This document shows positions 1-11,325 of a DNA stretch of 60,000 nucleotides, in pieces (the first letter of the stretch is position 1; every line of letters starts with the position of its first letter). The DNA is from Bolinopsis microptera (lineage: Eukaryota > Ctenophora > Tentaculata > Lobata > Bolinopsidae), in assembly GCF_026151205.1 (NCBI RefSeq), contig NC_087080.1, positions 7,421,096-7,481,095 on the forward strand, read 5' to 3'. The position numbers were made by a program, and so were the translations under genes. Below the pieces are notes generated by a model that worked only from the letters and a program-made list of their open reading frames with translations, was not told where the DNA came from and did not search any database.

Positions 1-958
1 GCTGCACGTGAACGTCCACACTCTATTGTCTCACTTATGGTTGTGAGGAATACAAATTGTTAAATTACAAATATAATAATATTTACACATAAACCATCTT
101 ATCTATAGCAGAGCTGCTATTGAGGGGGGGGGGGAGATCAGGATCCATTTATTACCTTATAATCTTAAAACCCCCTGTTAGGTCCCTCTCCAAAATATGT
201 ATGTGGTATGATCGGGATCGACTCATAGTTATAAAATTGTCTGAAAAATGCACCTTGTTCACAGTGTAAAGAATGAGTGCTAGTATAGATAATAGAAAAG
301 AAGAAAGAAAGGAAAATAAAAGAAAAAAAAAGGGAAAAATTAGAAAATAAACGAAAGAAAGAAAAGAGGGAAAAAAGAGAAAAAAGAGAAAATAAATAAA
401 ATAGATAAATTATGTAGAAAGAAAAAAGAGACAAAATATAACTACCAAAAGCGCCCAAATATCGGAATACCTAATTGCAAGCAACAAGAAAGTTATTCTA
501 CAATGTACAAAGTAATTATGTTATTAACTATGCCTCTCGGGGAACACTATCGAATACTCCAGGCAAATAAAGTCCCGCTTCTCCTTATGTTTTATTCGAG
601 TGTGCTGAATCATGAAAAATTGATGGTAAGATATAAGAATAAAAAGTTGCTATGAATTGAATCTTTGAGTACACGAGACATTTATCGTGGCAAAATGGCG
701 GCATAACTCAGATTCAGAAGCACAGATGACAAAAGTAGATCGTTACTGGAGTATTACCTTTTGCAGACCGCACTTCGTCTGATACTTCCTACTACAAGTT
801 TGACAAACAAAATTAGCTTTGTCGGACATAATTCTATTAAATTCTGTTAAATCCTGAACTTCGGTGTTTTGTTTCCGAATAAGTTTCTTCCTACTTCTAC
901 AACAAAATTAATAAATACATGAAATACCTTTATAATTTTTTAATTACGTTTCCCTTTA
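1..958. other. non-coding, low complexity
   Basis: No gene seen. A G-run lies near 125-135 and a purine-rich A/G tract spans about 290-430. Reading frames across that tract are composition artefacts (Phe/Ser/Leu-rich on the minus strand). Confidence 0.6.
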
Positions 959-1636
959 ATGAATCTAACGTGTTGCCCAGTGTCGCTTAAACAAGGAAGA
1001 TACAATTGGAGACATGATCAGGTGCTCAGGGTAATCGTGCAACCAATTGCAGAGAAGCTAAGGGAGATGAACAGTGCTACCCCAAAGACAGAAGTAAAGA
1101 GAGAGTGGAGGAAATTCGTATCCGGAAAAGGAACCTACAGGAAACCCGAAGTACGGCTTACAGAGGAACCTCATCTTCTAGAGGAGGGTAACGACTGGAA
1201 ACTTGTGTTTGATGAGGACGAAAGGACAAGACAATTCCCCCAACATATCGTCAACACAGCTCTCAGACCTGATGTGGTAATATACTCTAACACACTCAGG
1301 AAAGTCATCCTGATAGAGCTGACCTGTGGAAACGAGGAGAACTTTGAGAATCAGGGATCCCGGAAAGAGAAGAGATACGAAGAGCTAATGGTGGAGATCG
1401 AGACCGCAGGCTGGAAAGGATATCTCTTTACAGTAGAAGTTGGATGTCGTGGATTCTACCACCACACATTACCCCGAATTTTCAACTTCCTTAACATCAC
1501 CCGGGCAAAGAAGAAGAGGGCACTTAACACAACAGCGGTGGTGTCCCTGAAAGGTTCCTACACTATCTGGCTTAGTCGCTACAACAAGACCTGGAGTGAC
1601 AACTGGCAGCTGGCCGAAAGACCCTGCCCAGTTTAA
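959..1636 (+). pseudogene. retroelement C-terminal domain fragment (225 aa)
   Basis: An open frame of 225 codons begins at an ATG at 959. It contains a GRYNWRHDQVL motif near its N-terminus, then RPDVVIY, VILIELTCGNEEN, an RKEKRYEEL block and VEVGCRGF. From knowledge of the family, this order (short Cys motif, WRHDxVL, RPD, ELT, VEVGxRGF) recurs at the C-terminal end of polyproteins of animal non-LTR retroelements. The D/ELT pattern is reminiscent of PD-(D/E)XK nucleases, but that is inference. No reverse transcriptase lies upstream, so this is a truncated 3' fragment. A domesticated single-domain gene is possible but unsupported: there is no visible promoter and no splice partner. Confidence 0.5.
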
Positions 1637-2564
1637 CCCTGATGAACAGCTGAACGTTGGGCCCTTAAAACGTCGTTGAAAGCTACATCTGGGGTCGTAA
1701 GTCCCAGACATCAGAAGAAGTCAGAGAGTGTAGAAGATTCTGCGTCTGAAAAGACTAGAGAATTGAGGTAAATATATAGTTGGTTTGGTCTCATTTCTGG
1801 TAATTTTGTGGCAGGATGTTAAATTATCGTTAACTCCCTGATTCGAGTACCAACTACCACTATTAAGCTATTATGTCGGGGTATAGGTAGGTGCTATTCC
1901 AGTTCTGTTTTATTGTCATTTTCTGTTTGCTTTTTAGGTCTTCTTCTTTGATCTGAAACAGAGACAGTTTTATATTATATACTCTAATAACACACACAAT
2001 CAAATATATCAATTCTCTATAAGAATATTACGCATATGATGAGATTATTTATTTAAAAGATTATCATACCAAATCCTTCAGCCTCTGCATAACCCGTTTT
2101 TCGAATGTCATAAATGTTCCTTTGTCCGTTTTTACGATTCTGTGATAAGGTAAATCTTGTTTAATAAAACCTCTTTTAGATCTCTATTAATGGTCTCAAT
2201 CTGTTACCGTAAAATCAACAAGACGTGCATTAACATATTTTTTTAACTTGTGAATACTTACAAATATTCCACAGCCTTTTTAGAAGTTTTCATCTCAATT
2301 TTTGTGATTTGAATTCGCTTTATAACATGAACGCTGCCGTCTGCTTTAAGTTTATTCATCTCAGTGCTCATGCTTTTTGCTTTTATTCTGTCCCCAGTTT
2401 TTGCATATTTATCTTGTTCTTCTTTTTCGCTTGTCCCCGTCCTGGTTTCTAAATAAACACAAGGGTCGGGGTGAATGCTTATGAAATGTTTATGAAATAT
2501 ATTATGAGCAAACGTTATAATATTACAAAAAAATTACAAAGTTATAATACAATAACTAATTATA
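1637..2564. other. non-coding stretch
   Basis: AT-rich with no frame showing recognisable protein features. It may include the 3' UTR of the retroelement fragment upstream. Confidence 0.5.
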
Positions 2565-3245
2565 AAAATAATCTTATTTACTTGAACCAGTATGTCACTC
2601 TAGTGTCACTCTGGTGACATACCTTACCTCAGCCTCGTAATCAGACTGATGTTCCAGTTATTGCTGCTTCCTGAAGAATTTTCCTCTTAATTGAGCGGAA
2701 TTTACTTTAATTAATTTACATGGTGATGCAAAAAGAATGTTGGGATTTCAAGACTTAATAAAAACTTTTATGAATGAGACAATTTTGGAATATAAGTTGC
2801 TATCAGTTTAAAAACGTTATGAATTTAATTCTTAATTGACATGTTGACACTCAAACTATTTTGTTTGATTTATGGCCACATTCCAAGAAGTTTGAATAGC
2901 TTTGAACTGTTTTTTATCTTGGTTGTAACACACGGACATATTGTTCTGGAGCTCGATCAACTGCGTATCGGGAGACTTTAGCTGTTTGATCTTGGTAGAA
3001 TCTGTACGGAACAGAGATAGGACCCTATCCGCTTCTGCGCTCCAATTAGGGGCAAACAATTCTCATGCAATAACGGGAATAGCTAATTACTAATAAATAT
3101 AATCTTATTTACTTAAACCAGTATGTCACTCACAGGTGACATACCTGACTTCAGTTTCGTAATCAGACTGATGTTCCAATTATCGCTGCTTTCTGAAGAG
3201 ATTGTCCTCTTAACTGAGCGGAATTTAACTTACTTTTATTAATTT
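2565..3245. repeat. direct repeat pair of about 150 bp
   Basis: The segments at about 2565-2720 and 3095-3245 are diverged direct copies. Both run from TCTTATTTACTTRAACCAG through GTAATCAGACTGATGTTCCA to GAGCGGAATTT. The copies are about 530 bp apart. The spacer carries no recognised gene and no primer-binding site was recognised, so an LTR pair is not supported. Confidence 0.7.
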
Positions 3246-3475
3246 AGTTTAAAATCGTTAAACTAAATAATTTGTTTTATAAATGTGATCTTCGACTGTC
3301 TCTCCCGGATTGGCTGTTGATCTAGCCGATCATTCTTGAAGAGAGTTAAGAATCCCTACCTATAGAACTTGTTAGGAGGTTCTTAAACTCTAAAGTTAGA
3401 TGTTAAATATTTCGGGAATGTGTTTGCAAAGATACACGCTCTTATTGTAGATATCTTACACAAAAAATAAATACG

Positions 3476-3715
3476 TTATTCAATTAAATAATATTTTCTG
3501 TGTCGGCGAAAAAAAGCATATAACCACGACTTGCCGGCCATCTTATTCGCTTTACTAAACTTATGGGGCACATTGTTTAACTCAGCAAGTTCGAATGCTA
3601 ATCGACGAACGTCTTCTAAAGTTAACCCAAATAATGCTGCTTTCATTTCCAAAATGTGTTTTACCAGCAACTCTTCAATTGGGGCAGGCAAAACAGATTT
3701 CATGTTCCCTAACAT
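3476..3715 (-). pseudogene. pogo/Tigger-type transposase DNA-binding domain fragment
   Basis: A 79-codon minus-strand frame reads LVKHILEMKAALFGLTLEDV, then RRLAFELAELN and AGKSWLYAFFRRH. This matches the CENP-B/pogo N-terminal helix-turn-helix pattern (LT.ED.R.LAFELA..N and AG..W...F..RH). In the family this domain binds the transposon ends and is followed by a DDE catalytic domain. None is seen here, so this is a decayed fragment or one exon. The frame ends at 3476 in AT-rich DNA. Confidence 0.6.
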
Positions 3716-3839
3716 TTTCTCACCATTTTCTCACCATTGTTGTCTATAAATCTTGGATAGTTTGTGTAAGTGTTGGCAATTGCAAAAACTCATCAGAACT
3801 TCTCCTTGAAAGTTCCTTAGGTACACTGAAATTTTAAGT

Positions 3840-5450
3840 GTTTTATTATTCGTGGCCCTTTGTAAGACCACTGCAACAGATAGTTAGAAATTGTAGGTCT
3901 AGAAATTCGATCGTTTAATACCACGTATCTGGTTCCCCCAAGTAATTATTGTAACCATGTTAATGCCTCTACAGTGCTCTCCCCGCCGTTATTTCGTTGT
4001 TACAGGAGCCCTGAGGGCTAGACAATAAATATATCATACGTGGATGTTAGATGGACGCACAAGCCACAAATACTTAAACTTTACCTCAATTGTCCCTCGT
4101 AACAAGGTGCTCTATTGTGAGTTACACACTGCTATTATCTTAACCTAGTCTCATTAGTGTGTCCGGACTACACCAAGTGTACGTGAGACAAGCGGGGGGC
4201 CCTTTGTTTAATTGATATGACTTCATGAGGTGTCGTTGTTGTCCGTTGCAATAATATGTACTTTTCATGTGGCGCGGGGGGTAATATCGTAGACTTCTCC
4301 GCGCGGCGCGTCCATGTATGTTAAATTAAATTAAATAATATAATTTAATTTAAATAAACAAATTAAATAATATGATTGGCATATAAGCCAATTTTAGATG
4401 ATTATATTTTAGCCGATCTATCATCTAAGGTATGTAAGGCAACATTATTAAATTTCATTTTATTTGTAATATTTAGTTTTGAATCGACTGATCGACGAAT
4501 TACAATCAGAATTGATTCTTTAATGAGCTCGACTAGCAATCTCACAAGTACGTAGATTGAACGTTGATTGAACGGCCATGTCAAAGAAGATTACAACTAG
4601 GAATGATATTTTATCGTCCTTATCCTCTGTGAGCCCTAACCCCATGATGTATTACTCCAGGTCATCTTGATTTATGGTAGATGAACGGAGCTTTGATCAA
4701 AATGTAAACAAAATTACAAAATACCATCCAAGTGTAATATAAAACTTAATCTGCTAATATATTGTTATTTTATGTCTTAAAAGCTGTGGAACCCTCGACT
4801 TGCATCTGTTACTTAAATACGAGCCTGTGTATCTACATACTCCAATTTAAACTGTCCTCTATTTACTTATTTAGCTGTTCTCTATTTAGGGTTCTTCTAT
4901 AGCAGCTTTGATGTTTTTTAGTTAGTAGGGAGGCGAGAGAACACAAGGTATTTTGAGAAGCAGAAAATAACTATCAATGTTTTTCGAACACGAAACATTT
5001 GTATTAATATAAGTTAGAAATCACCTGGCGTGCATGTACTAACAACTATTTTGACGTCAAACTCAGTTAGAGCACAATTAGACTGGTCCACCTGCTATGG
5101 TCATGTGACCTAGGTCACATGGTTTGGAGGTTGGAGGCGGCTGTGTGCTTTGCTGGGCTACTGTCATGAGTCCTGATAATTCTAGATAATTATCTCTCTT
5201 GATAACCACTGCCCGACAGAGGGCGTTCCTTGGACAGCACTGTTTTTGAGAGGTAAACCTCATGATACTCGTTACCATTCTTTGACTTTTTTTCGTTACT
5301 AACTCCCATAAAAAACACGATTCCGGAGATCGTAGAAAAAAAGTTATATATAAATGATATTATTTATTTACTGATTTTAAACTTGACGTACATAGAATTC
5401 CCCTTAACTTCTATGCTTGTAACTTGTATTCTATACAATTATCTCCGCTC
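3840..5450. other. non-coding stretch
   Basis: No gene recognised. A block near 4321-4375 consists of short TTAAAT/AATTTAA palindromic repeats. A GC-rich island lies around 4262-4312. Confidence 0.5.
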
Positions 5451-5492
5451 CTAACTCCGATTTGATGCACTTTAAACATTACCCGTAATTCG
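5451..5492. repeat. 42-bp sequence repeated at 9381-9422
   Basis: The sequence from CCTAACTCCG through TTTGATGCACTTTAAACATT to ACCCGTAATTCG occurs here and again at 9381-9422 with a single mismatch. The copy here covers the stop codon of the PolB-like fragment on the minus strand, so the copy at 9.4 kb is probably another relic of the same element. Confidence 0.75.
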
Positions 5493-5672
5493 CAACAGAC
5501 GGTTGTACTCATCTTCAGAAAGTTCCTCCTCGCTAAGCTTATTATAGAAAGCTTCTATACATGGAATTGGCTCTGCAAACTTTTCAAAACTATCAATATA
5601 GTCGTATGGGTAAACCAACTTACGAATAACACATTGAAACTTCACATCTTCTGATAACTCTAATGAGGAGCG
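5472..5672 (-). pseudogene. protein-primed DNA polymerase B-like fragment (Polinton-type)
   Basis: The minus-strand frame contains FRSSLELSED, RKLVYPYDYIDSFEKF and EAFYNKLSEEELSEDEYNRL. In protein-primed family B polymerases of Polinton/Maverick-like elements, a block of the form YPYxYxDSFEKF, then P..EAFYSKL, then a DY motif is typical. Only about 65 codons remain and no polymerase catalytic motif is present, so this is a relic. It abuts the gag-like fragment in another frame, which may reflect a chimeric junction or nested decay. Confidence 0.5.
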
Positions 5673-5854
5673 AAAATGTTCCTTAGGATTTCATACCCAT
5701 GTCTGCCTATAAAAGACAAGAGGGATGCGACTCTTTTCCGGTCGTTATCCTCGCCCTCTAAATCCTCCAAAACAAAGCCTTCCTCCAGTTGCTCTAGCCA
5801 GCTATTTAGATAGGCAGCGTTCCCACACCACGGTTCTTTCCGACTTGTCGCCAT
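5660..5854 (-). pseudogene. LTR-retrotransposon gag N-terminal fragment
   Basis: A 64-codon minus-strand frame starts at an ATG and contains WLEQLEEGFVLEDLEGEDND followed by KRVASLLSFIGRHGYEILRN. This is the usual start of a Ty3/gypsy gag domain (LE.YF, then KK/RVA.LL..IG...Y.LLRNL). It ends at a stop only about 64 codons in, so it is a truncated relic. No protease, RT or integrase is recognisable nearby. Confidence 0.5.
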
Positions 5855-5872
5855 TGTAAGATTCTGGTAGGT

Positions 5873-6850
5873 ACCAAATGAGACAACTGCTTACGTCATA
5901 AGACCCTAAATAGAACAACATGGTTAATCATCAATTAAATTCAATTGTATTCATGAACATATCAATCATAAGTATATAACAGAATAAGCTGAAATCCACT
6001 ATCCCCTCGTTGTCTTAAGACTTAGAGGATAGACTATCTAAACTTCCCACACGAAATTTGTGTGTATTTCTCACTTGTCCGACCTAGCACATCGATTTCT
6101 CCAAATCCAGGATTTGCCGCTAGACTCTTTATCAAAAAATGATTATCGTAACCTTTTGCGTTATGAAAGTATACTATAACTTTTTTTTGCTGTTGCATCA
6201 TAATGTTGCAGTAAGAGTGTGCTGCACCTCTAAACTTCTCTGTAATATGACAGTGATCCCTACAGATGTTTTGGGTCTCCCAGTTAAGTCTACCTGTTAT
6301 ATCCGGGTATTATTTATTTTGCCGTCTTTAATTGAATTCACTATGCGCTGAGTTTATGGATGACTAGACCGAAATGTATGGACTTGGAAGGTAGGGTACA
6401 TATACATTATACAGTGCAGTGTAGGATAATTCTGTCCAGATGGAAGGTAGAGACTCAGGTGTTGTGCCACGGTTTAGCCGTCTGGAACAGAAGCAAGTTA
6501 GATAGGAAGTAAGAGTAGAATACTAAGATGGCTGGTCTTTCAACTATTATTTATTTTGCTTGGGCTCCTTGTTGGAAGACCCAGCCAATTTTGTGTTTCT
6601 TTCTTATTTAATTTAAGGCAGTATTAGTAATAGACCTAAGGAAGCAAATACTAATGGGCCGCACGTCCGAGCCGACGTCTCCGGAAAGTAGAAGGTTTAG
6701 TTTTGAGTTGGTTAACTTTAAAATTACAGGGAGAATAGATAATGAACACACTGATATAATCAAGGGAATTAAATAATATATATGAAGAAAAGGATCTACA
6801 CGAAATACTAAAAGAACGGTAGTAAGTGTCGAGTAGCACAACCCCCAACA
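5873..6850. other. non-coding stretch
   Basis: AT-rich, with no recognisable coding region or RNA gene. Confidence 0.5.
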
Positions 6851-6854
6851 CCTG

Positions 6855-7250
6855 TTAGTTGGTGCAGTCATTTGATTGGTACAACGGCCTCATGTGACCA
6901 GCAACATACGTCGACTATTGGTGAGCGGAACATCACAACATCTGTTTGTTGGTGCAGTCATTTGATTGGTACAACGGTTTCACGTGACCAGCAACATAGG
7001 TTTCGTGAGGTGTATAGTTGAAGATAAAGTTGATGTCTTCGAATTTGTAATTAAAGATGAAACCGTTTGATTGGTACAAAGATTTCATGTGCTTGACATC
7101 GGTCACCATGTGACTTGTATAGTTGGAGTCGGAGTTGACGTCTATGAGTACATAGTTAAAGATGAAGCTGTTTGATTGGTGCAGTGGTTTCACGAAACAA
7201 GCTTCACCCGTCACATGACTTATCTAGTCACACAGTTAAAGATGAAGCTG
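6855..7250. repeat. degenerate tandem repeat
   Basis: Several diverged units share TTTGATTGGTRCA, GGTTTCACGTGACCAG, GCAACATA and AGTTAAAGATGAAGCTG. Unit length is roughly 90-110 bp. The minus-strand frame over it (KPLYQSN repeated) is a product of the repeat. Confidence 0.7.
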
Positions 7251-10200
7251 TACATTTATTTAATTTGATGATTCATGTTCTATTTGGATAGTCTCTAGAT
7301 ATAAATAAAACAACGATATGTTCATATTATAAAAATGTTATAAAGTAAAAATAAAATTCACCGGCCGATCGTGCTTTCGTAAACGACTATGCCGTTTCGC
7401 TGGGTCTCGCCGGCCCACAGTTGATCCGACGTTGTCGCTATCCCCTGTTAAAGATAATAACTTATAATTTAAATTATAGATCTATGACTATACAGATGGA
7501 GTTGTTTATATATGTTTTTGAAGAAATTTCATTCAATTAAAACAACTGAAAATGTATAAGATGCTACTAGTCAAACTTACCACTATCACGCGGATTTGCC
7601 TCCATGTTTATTTCTGTTATGTCGCCCAGTGACTCATCCCGCACCTGAAAAATGACAATATTTACACTCTAATACCGCACATAACTATTTAGTTGTATTC
7701 AAGGGTTAAATGCCACACATGTAAATTTATACCAATCAAACAATAAACTAATTCACATGTTAATAAATTAACTTACTAATTTCTGGAGTTTACTTATGAG
7801 TCTGTCGTCGAAGCATAATCCTTTTTTGCCGTTCTCTAACTCTAGGTGGCTGTGTAAAGGAAAATATTGATAAGAATAGATCCTGTTTAGTGGAATAAAC
7901 TAACGGATCTCTATTAACAATCTCGAGCTGTTACTATTAACATGGCAAAGTGCTAACATATAGTTACAGAATTTCAACTTATAAAAACTTACAAATAGGG
8001 CTTCCCCGTGGTTTTACTATGTCTTTCGAGGATTACTTTAATGGTGGACATTCTACGGAAATAGAACCAAACTATAATTTAACGCGACAACATATCGTTT
8101 TCCTAAAGTCTATTTTTTAGTGTTTCTGGAACTGGAACTAAGTGGAAATGTAGGTAGGACATAGTGTCTTTGGAACTGGAACTAAGTGGAATTTAAAGTA
8201 GGACATAGTGTCGAACGACGATTGCAGAAAGGTGAAGGTAAGGAGGGAACTGGACCTGAGGCATAATTAGATTAGAGAACGTCGTTCGGCTAATACAATT
8301 AATATAAGAGACACAGAAGTGGGCGAAATTGGAAGTATTATAAACTTTACTGTAGGTCAAATATGAAAGTGCCTATTATTGTTAAAATTACTGTTTTAAA
8401 CTACTAATTGCAAAGGACGACGACTATAATGGTATTGGTAATTTTATTTAAAAACTATTACTGTTAGCAAGGATTATCAAGGATAGACATTCGCAGACCC
8501 ACCTAATTGTGCTCGTAGGCCTACGGGCTGATACTCGTTGAAGGTTTGAAGAAGATAATAAGGTAAGGGTTTCTGGGTTAGGTATCAGCCTGGTATTCTT
8601 GGGCAGAGGAGCTTAAGGACTGGATTTAGTGTAGCCAGGAATACAACGGCCGGGAAGGACAAGCTAAAGAGGTCCAGCCGAGATTATAGGATGGTGGGTC
8701 TGCTGCTCTGCCTCCTGTGTTTCTGAGTTTCTTGTGTCTCCGCCTCTTCCACAACCGCCGTGAACTGCCTCTTCCACGGGTCTTTATGTCTTCATGCGGG
8801 CTTCATGGTCTCACGATTAGCTCATCTTCTAGGACTCAATTGTTAACAATGATTTACTTAACTCCTTATGGCACTAAATTTACTAAATCTTACATATTCT
8901 AAATCTTAAAGTTTTCCTAGGCTACCGGCTCCGGTTTGAGGAATATTAGTAACTATAAACTTGACCGACGGGGTCCGGGGATACGGATGAGAGATTAAGT
9001 TTTGGTAAGGTTTGATATGATAAGATAGGGGGCAGCTACCAGGCAGTGCATGGGAACTGGCACCCTATCCTAGTGGTTAGATTCCTAACAAGTGTAATTT
9101 TGGGCCGATGATGGGAATACAAGCGGTACAAAGGAAGATGTACGCCTTCATGATCAAGTTAGATTATTAGTTACGGAGCCGGCTAACCTTTAACACTGAA
9201 GTCCTATAGGGAATATTCCAATTCTATTTAGATAACATAACAGAAAAAAGCAATCAATTTGCATGTCCATAACACTACCTTCACAGATTGAACAGTTTTC
9301 TGAGTTATAAAAATCCTCACTGTCTTGTTCTGTAAACTCCATTGGTTTAACCTCAATTAACACTGATTCGAACCCTAACCCTAACTCCGGTTTGATGCAC
9401 TTTAAACATTACCCGTAATTCGGACCTCTTTGTTATAGGTAACGTCAGTACTGTATGTATTATACAATAATTCTCACTAACTATGACAAATACAAAACTT
9501 TTCTGTGCACCGGTGCACGTCCCCAAAGAAAATAGACAAAAAAGGAGATTTTATAACCAAAGTAAGCACAGTAAGAATGTGCTTACTTTTCCTGTTCACT
9601 CTGTTCTTCTCCTCCTTCTCCTCCTTCTGATTTCAAATTAATACAATATAAATATAACGAATGAATGATCAATGATAAAAATTGTGTTTCCCTTCGTGTC
9701 CAAAATCAATCATGATAAAAAATTTCTATTTTTGTCTCTTGTGTAGTCTATAGTAATTTGCTCTTCAGCTGTATAACATGTTGACATGTTATACTACTGT
9801 ATATACCTCGTTTCAATGCAACTGTTTCTTTTGGTTGAACTCTGTGTCGGAAATAGTCCGCTGCGAAGAAGCACAAGCATTGTGAATCGTACTTCAAGAT
9901 TTTCTTCCCTCTTAACTATCGTAAATTTAGAGAGAACTACTGGTATAGTTTGTCTTCGACCTAAGTAGTCATCAAAGCAGCCATGTGAGAAGATTCCACT
10001 TGTGATACCCTAATTAATGGTGTGACAGTACATGTTTATTTTGAAATTTAGAGAAATTATTATAATTGTAGCTTTATAGTAATCCTAAGGATATAATATC
10101 TGTTAAAGAGAAGAGGATGGAAAGAGAGAACCTCCCCTATCTTCTTCTCGTATTACACAGTAACATTAAATCGCCGTAGTTCTAATCGAGACTTCCTGAA

Positions 10201-10535
10201 ACAAATAGGAACTTTATTATCGGTAATAATATTGGTTCAGAATAAAAGAATTAACGATACTCAATTTACAAATGAAAGATCAATAATATATCAACATCCA
10301 GGTTTGTTGTTTTGGGATCTCTTCTCGTCGCAGGTCTAGTTATATTTTATTGGGTTTTTCCACTGTGTCCACCCGAAGTTAGTACACGTCATCCCCACCT
10401 CTTATAGCTGACTCTCGCATCGGTAAGAATATTAGAATCAGAATTAAATACATATATATATGAATAATTAATGATAAAACATTTCTTTTCGCGTTATTTT
10501 GTTATTTAAATTATCTAATAAACTTTCTTTGGCCT
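7251..10535. other. long gene-poor stretch
   Basis: No gene recognised over about 3.3 kb. It contains a tandem duplication of about 50 bp near 8125-8213 (GGAACTGGAACTAAGTGGAA twice) and a second copy of the 42-bp repeat (9381-9422). Segments around 9.6-9.8 kb and 10.45-10.6 kb share diverged motifs (ATGATAAAA, TTGTAGTAACTTGCT-like) and may be old copies of one unit. Confidence 0.5.
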
Positions 10536-11310
10536 TCATTTTGGCCTCTTGTTCAATTGTAGTAACTTGCTGCTTAGTATATGCTGATAAAGTTTCACCC
10601 TATTTAAAGCCAATACTTTGTTACAACTGTAGTCTTTGTATGTAATGGATTTTACATCCCTGAAGACATTGGCGTTTTGTACGTTGGTACAAAACTGCGA
10701 TTTCACGCCCATAAACAGTGAACGCTCTGTCGCAGTAAGGGGCTTGCGGCCCTTCTTCTGCCTATTGGCCTTGCCTCCTGTTGTGGTTGGGCTTTTAGCC
10801 AGAACAAGTAGACAAGTAATACTCTACTTTAACATACAACTCTAAGGGACCTAAATAGGGAATAGGCAATAGTCAGTACAATGTAATGTAATGTAAATCT
10901 AATTAATATAAATAATAACATCACAACAACTTCCCCATTAAGTTCATTACTCTCTTCTTTCTCCTCAAAATTGAAACCGAACGAATGTGGGCGTGGGTTC
11001 AGATCCCACTTCTGACACCATGTTGTGGTTGAGCTTTTAGCCAGAACAAGTAGACAAGTAATACTCTGCTTTAACATACAACTCTAAGGGACCTAAATAG
11101 GGAATAGGCAATAGTCGGTACAATGTAATTAATATAAATAATAACATCACAACACCTCCCTTCCTCCCATCATTCACCGCTCTATTTGTCCTAGCCGAGA
11201 AGCCGGTCCGGTTCTTCTTCTGTTTCCCAGAGTTCCCAACTCTGTTCAGCACTCTGTTCTTTTTCTTTGCTGCAGCTGGCTCTGCTCCCAACTTATCATC
11301 AAAACTGGCA
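10536..11310 (-). CDS. lysine-rich open frame split by the TRIM element
   Basis: On the minus strand, about 11310 to 11155 encodes a basic stretch (EPAAAKKKNRVLNRVGNSGK, QKKNRTGF, NDGRKGG). It reads into the TRIM element. If the TRIM and one CCTCC copy are ignored, the frame continues without a stop through KANRQKKGRKPLTATERSLF, VQNANVFRDVKSITYKDYS and LALNRVKLYQHI to a TGA at 10536-10538. So an uninterrupted frame of about 120 codons existed before insertion. It is contiguous with, and in the same frame as, the helicase fragment upstream. However, a GTAAGA donor-like site at the junction allows that it belongs to a different exon or a captured gene. The product is not recognised. Confidence 0.4.
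10779..11154 (-). mobile_element. TRIM: miniature LTR retrotransposon, 376 bp
   Basis: Two direct LTR-like copies, 10779-10928 (150 bp) and 11021-11154 (134 bp), both start TGTTGTG and end CACAACA on the plus strand. They flank a 92-bp interior. Read on the minus strand, the interior begins immediately after the LTR with TGGTGTCAGAAGTGGGAT, a typical tRNA-primer binding site, and ends in a purine run AATGGGGAAG next to the second LTR. The element is flanked by 5-bp duplications CCTCC at 10774-10778 and 11155-11159. All structural hallmarks of a terminal-repeat retrotransposon in miniature are present and it encodes nothing. The LTRs differ mainly by a 16-bp length variant in a TAATG-rich run, which suggests a fairly recent insertion. 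Confidence 0.9.
11003..11020 (-). promoter_or_regulatory. TRIM primer-binding site
   Basis: TGGTGTCAGAAGTGGGAT starts directly after the 5' LTR in minus-strand orientation, the expected position for annealing of a tRNA 3' end that primes reverse transcription. Confidence 0.75.
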
Positions 11311-11325
11311 TCTTCTCTTACCATT

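Noticed and set aside
2565-3245. LTR pair
   Set aside because: Copies lack TG...CA ends and no PBS or target duplication was found.
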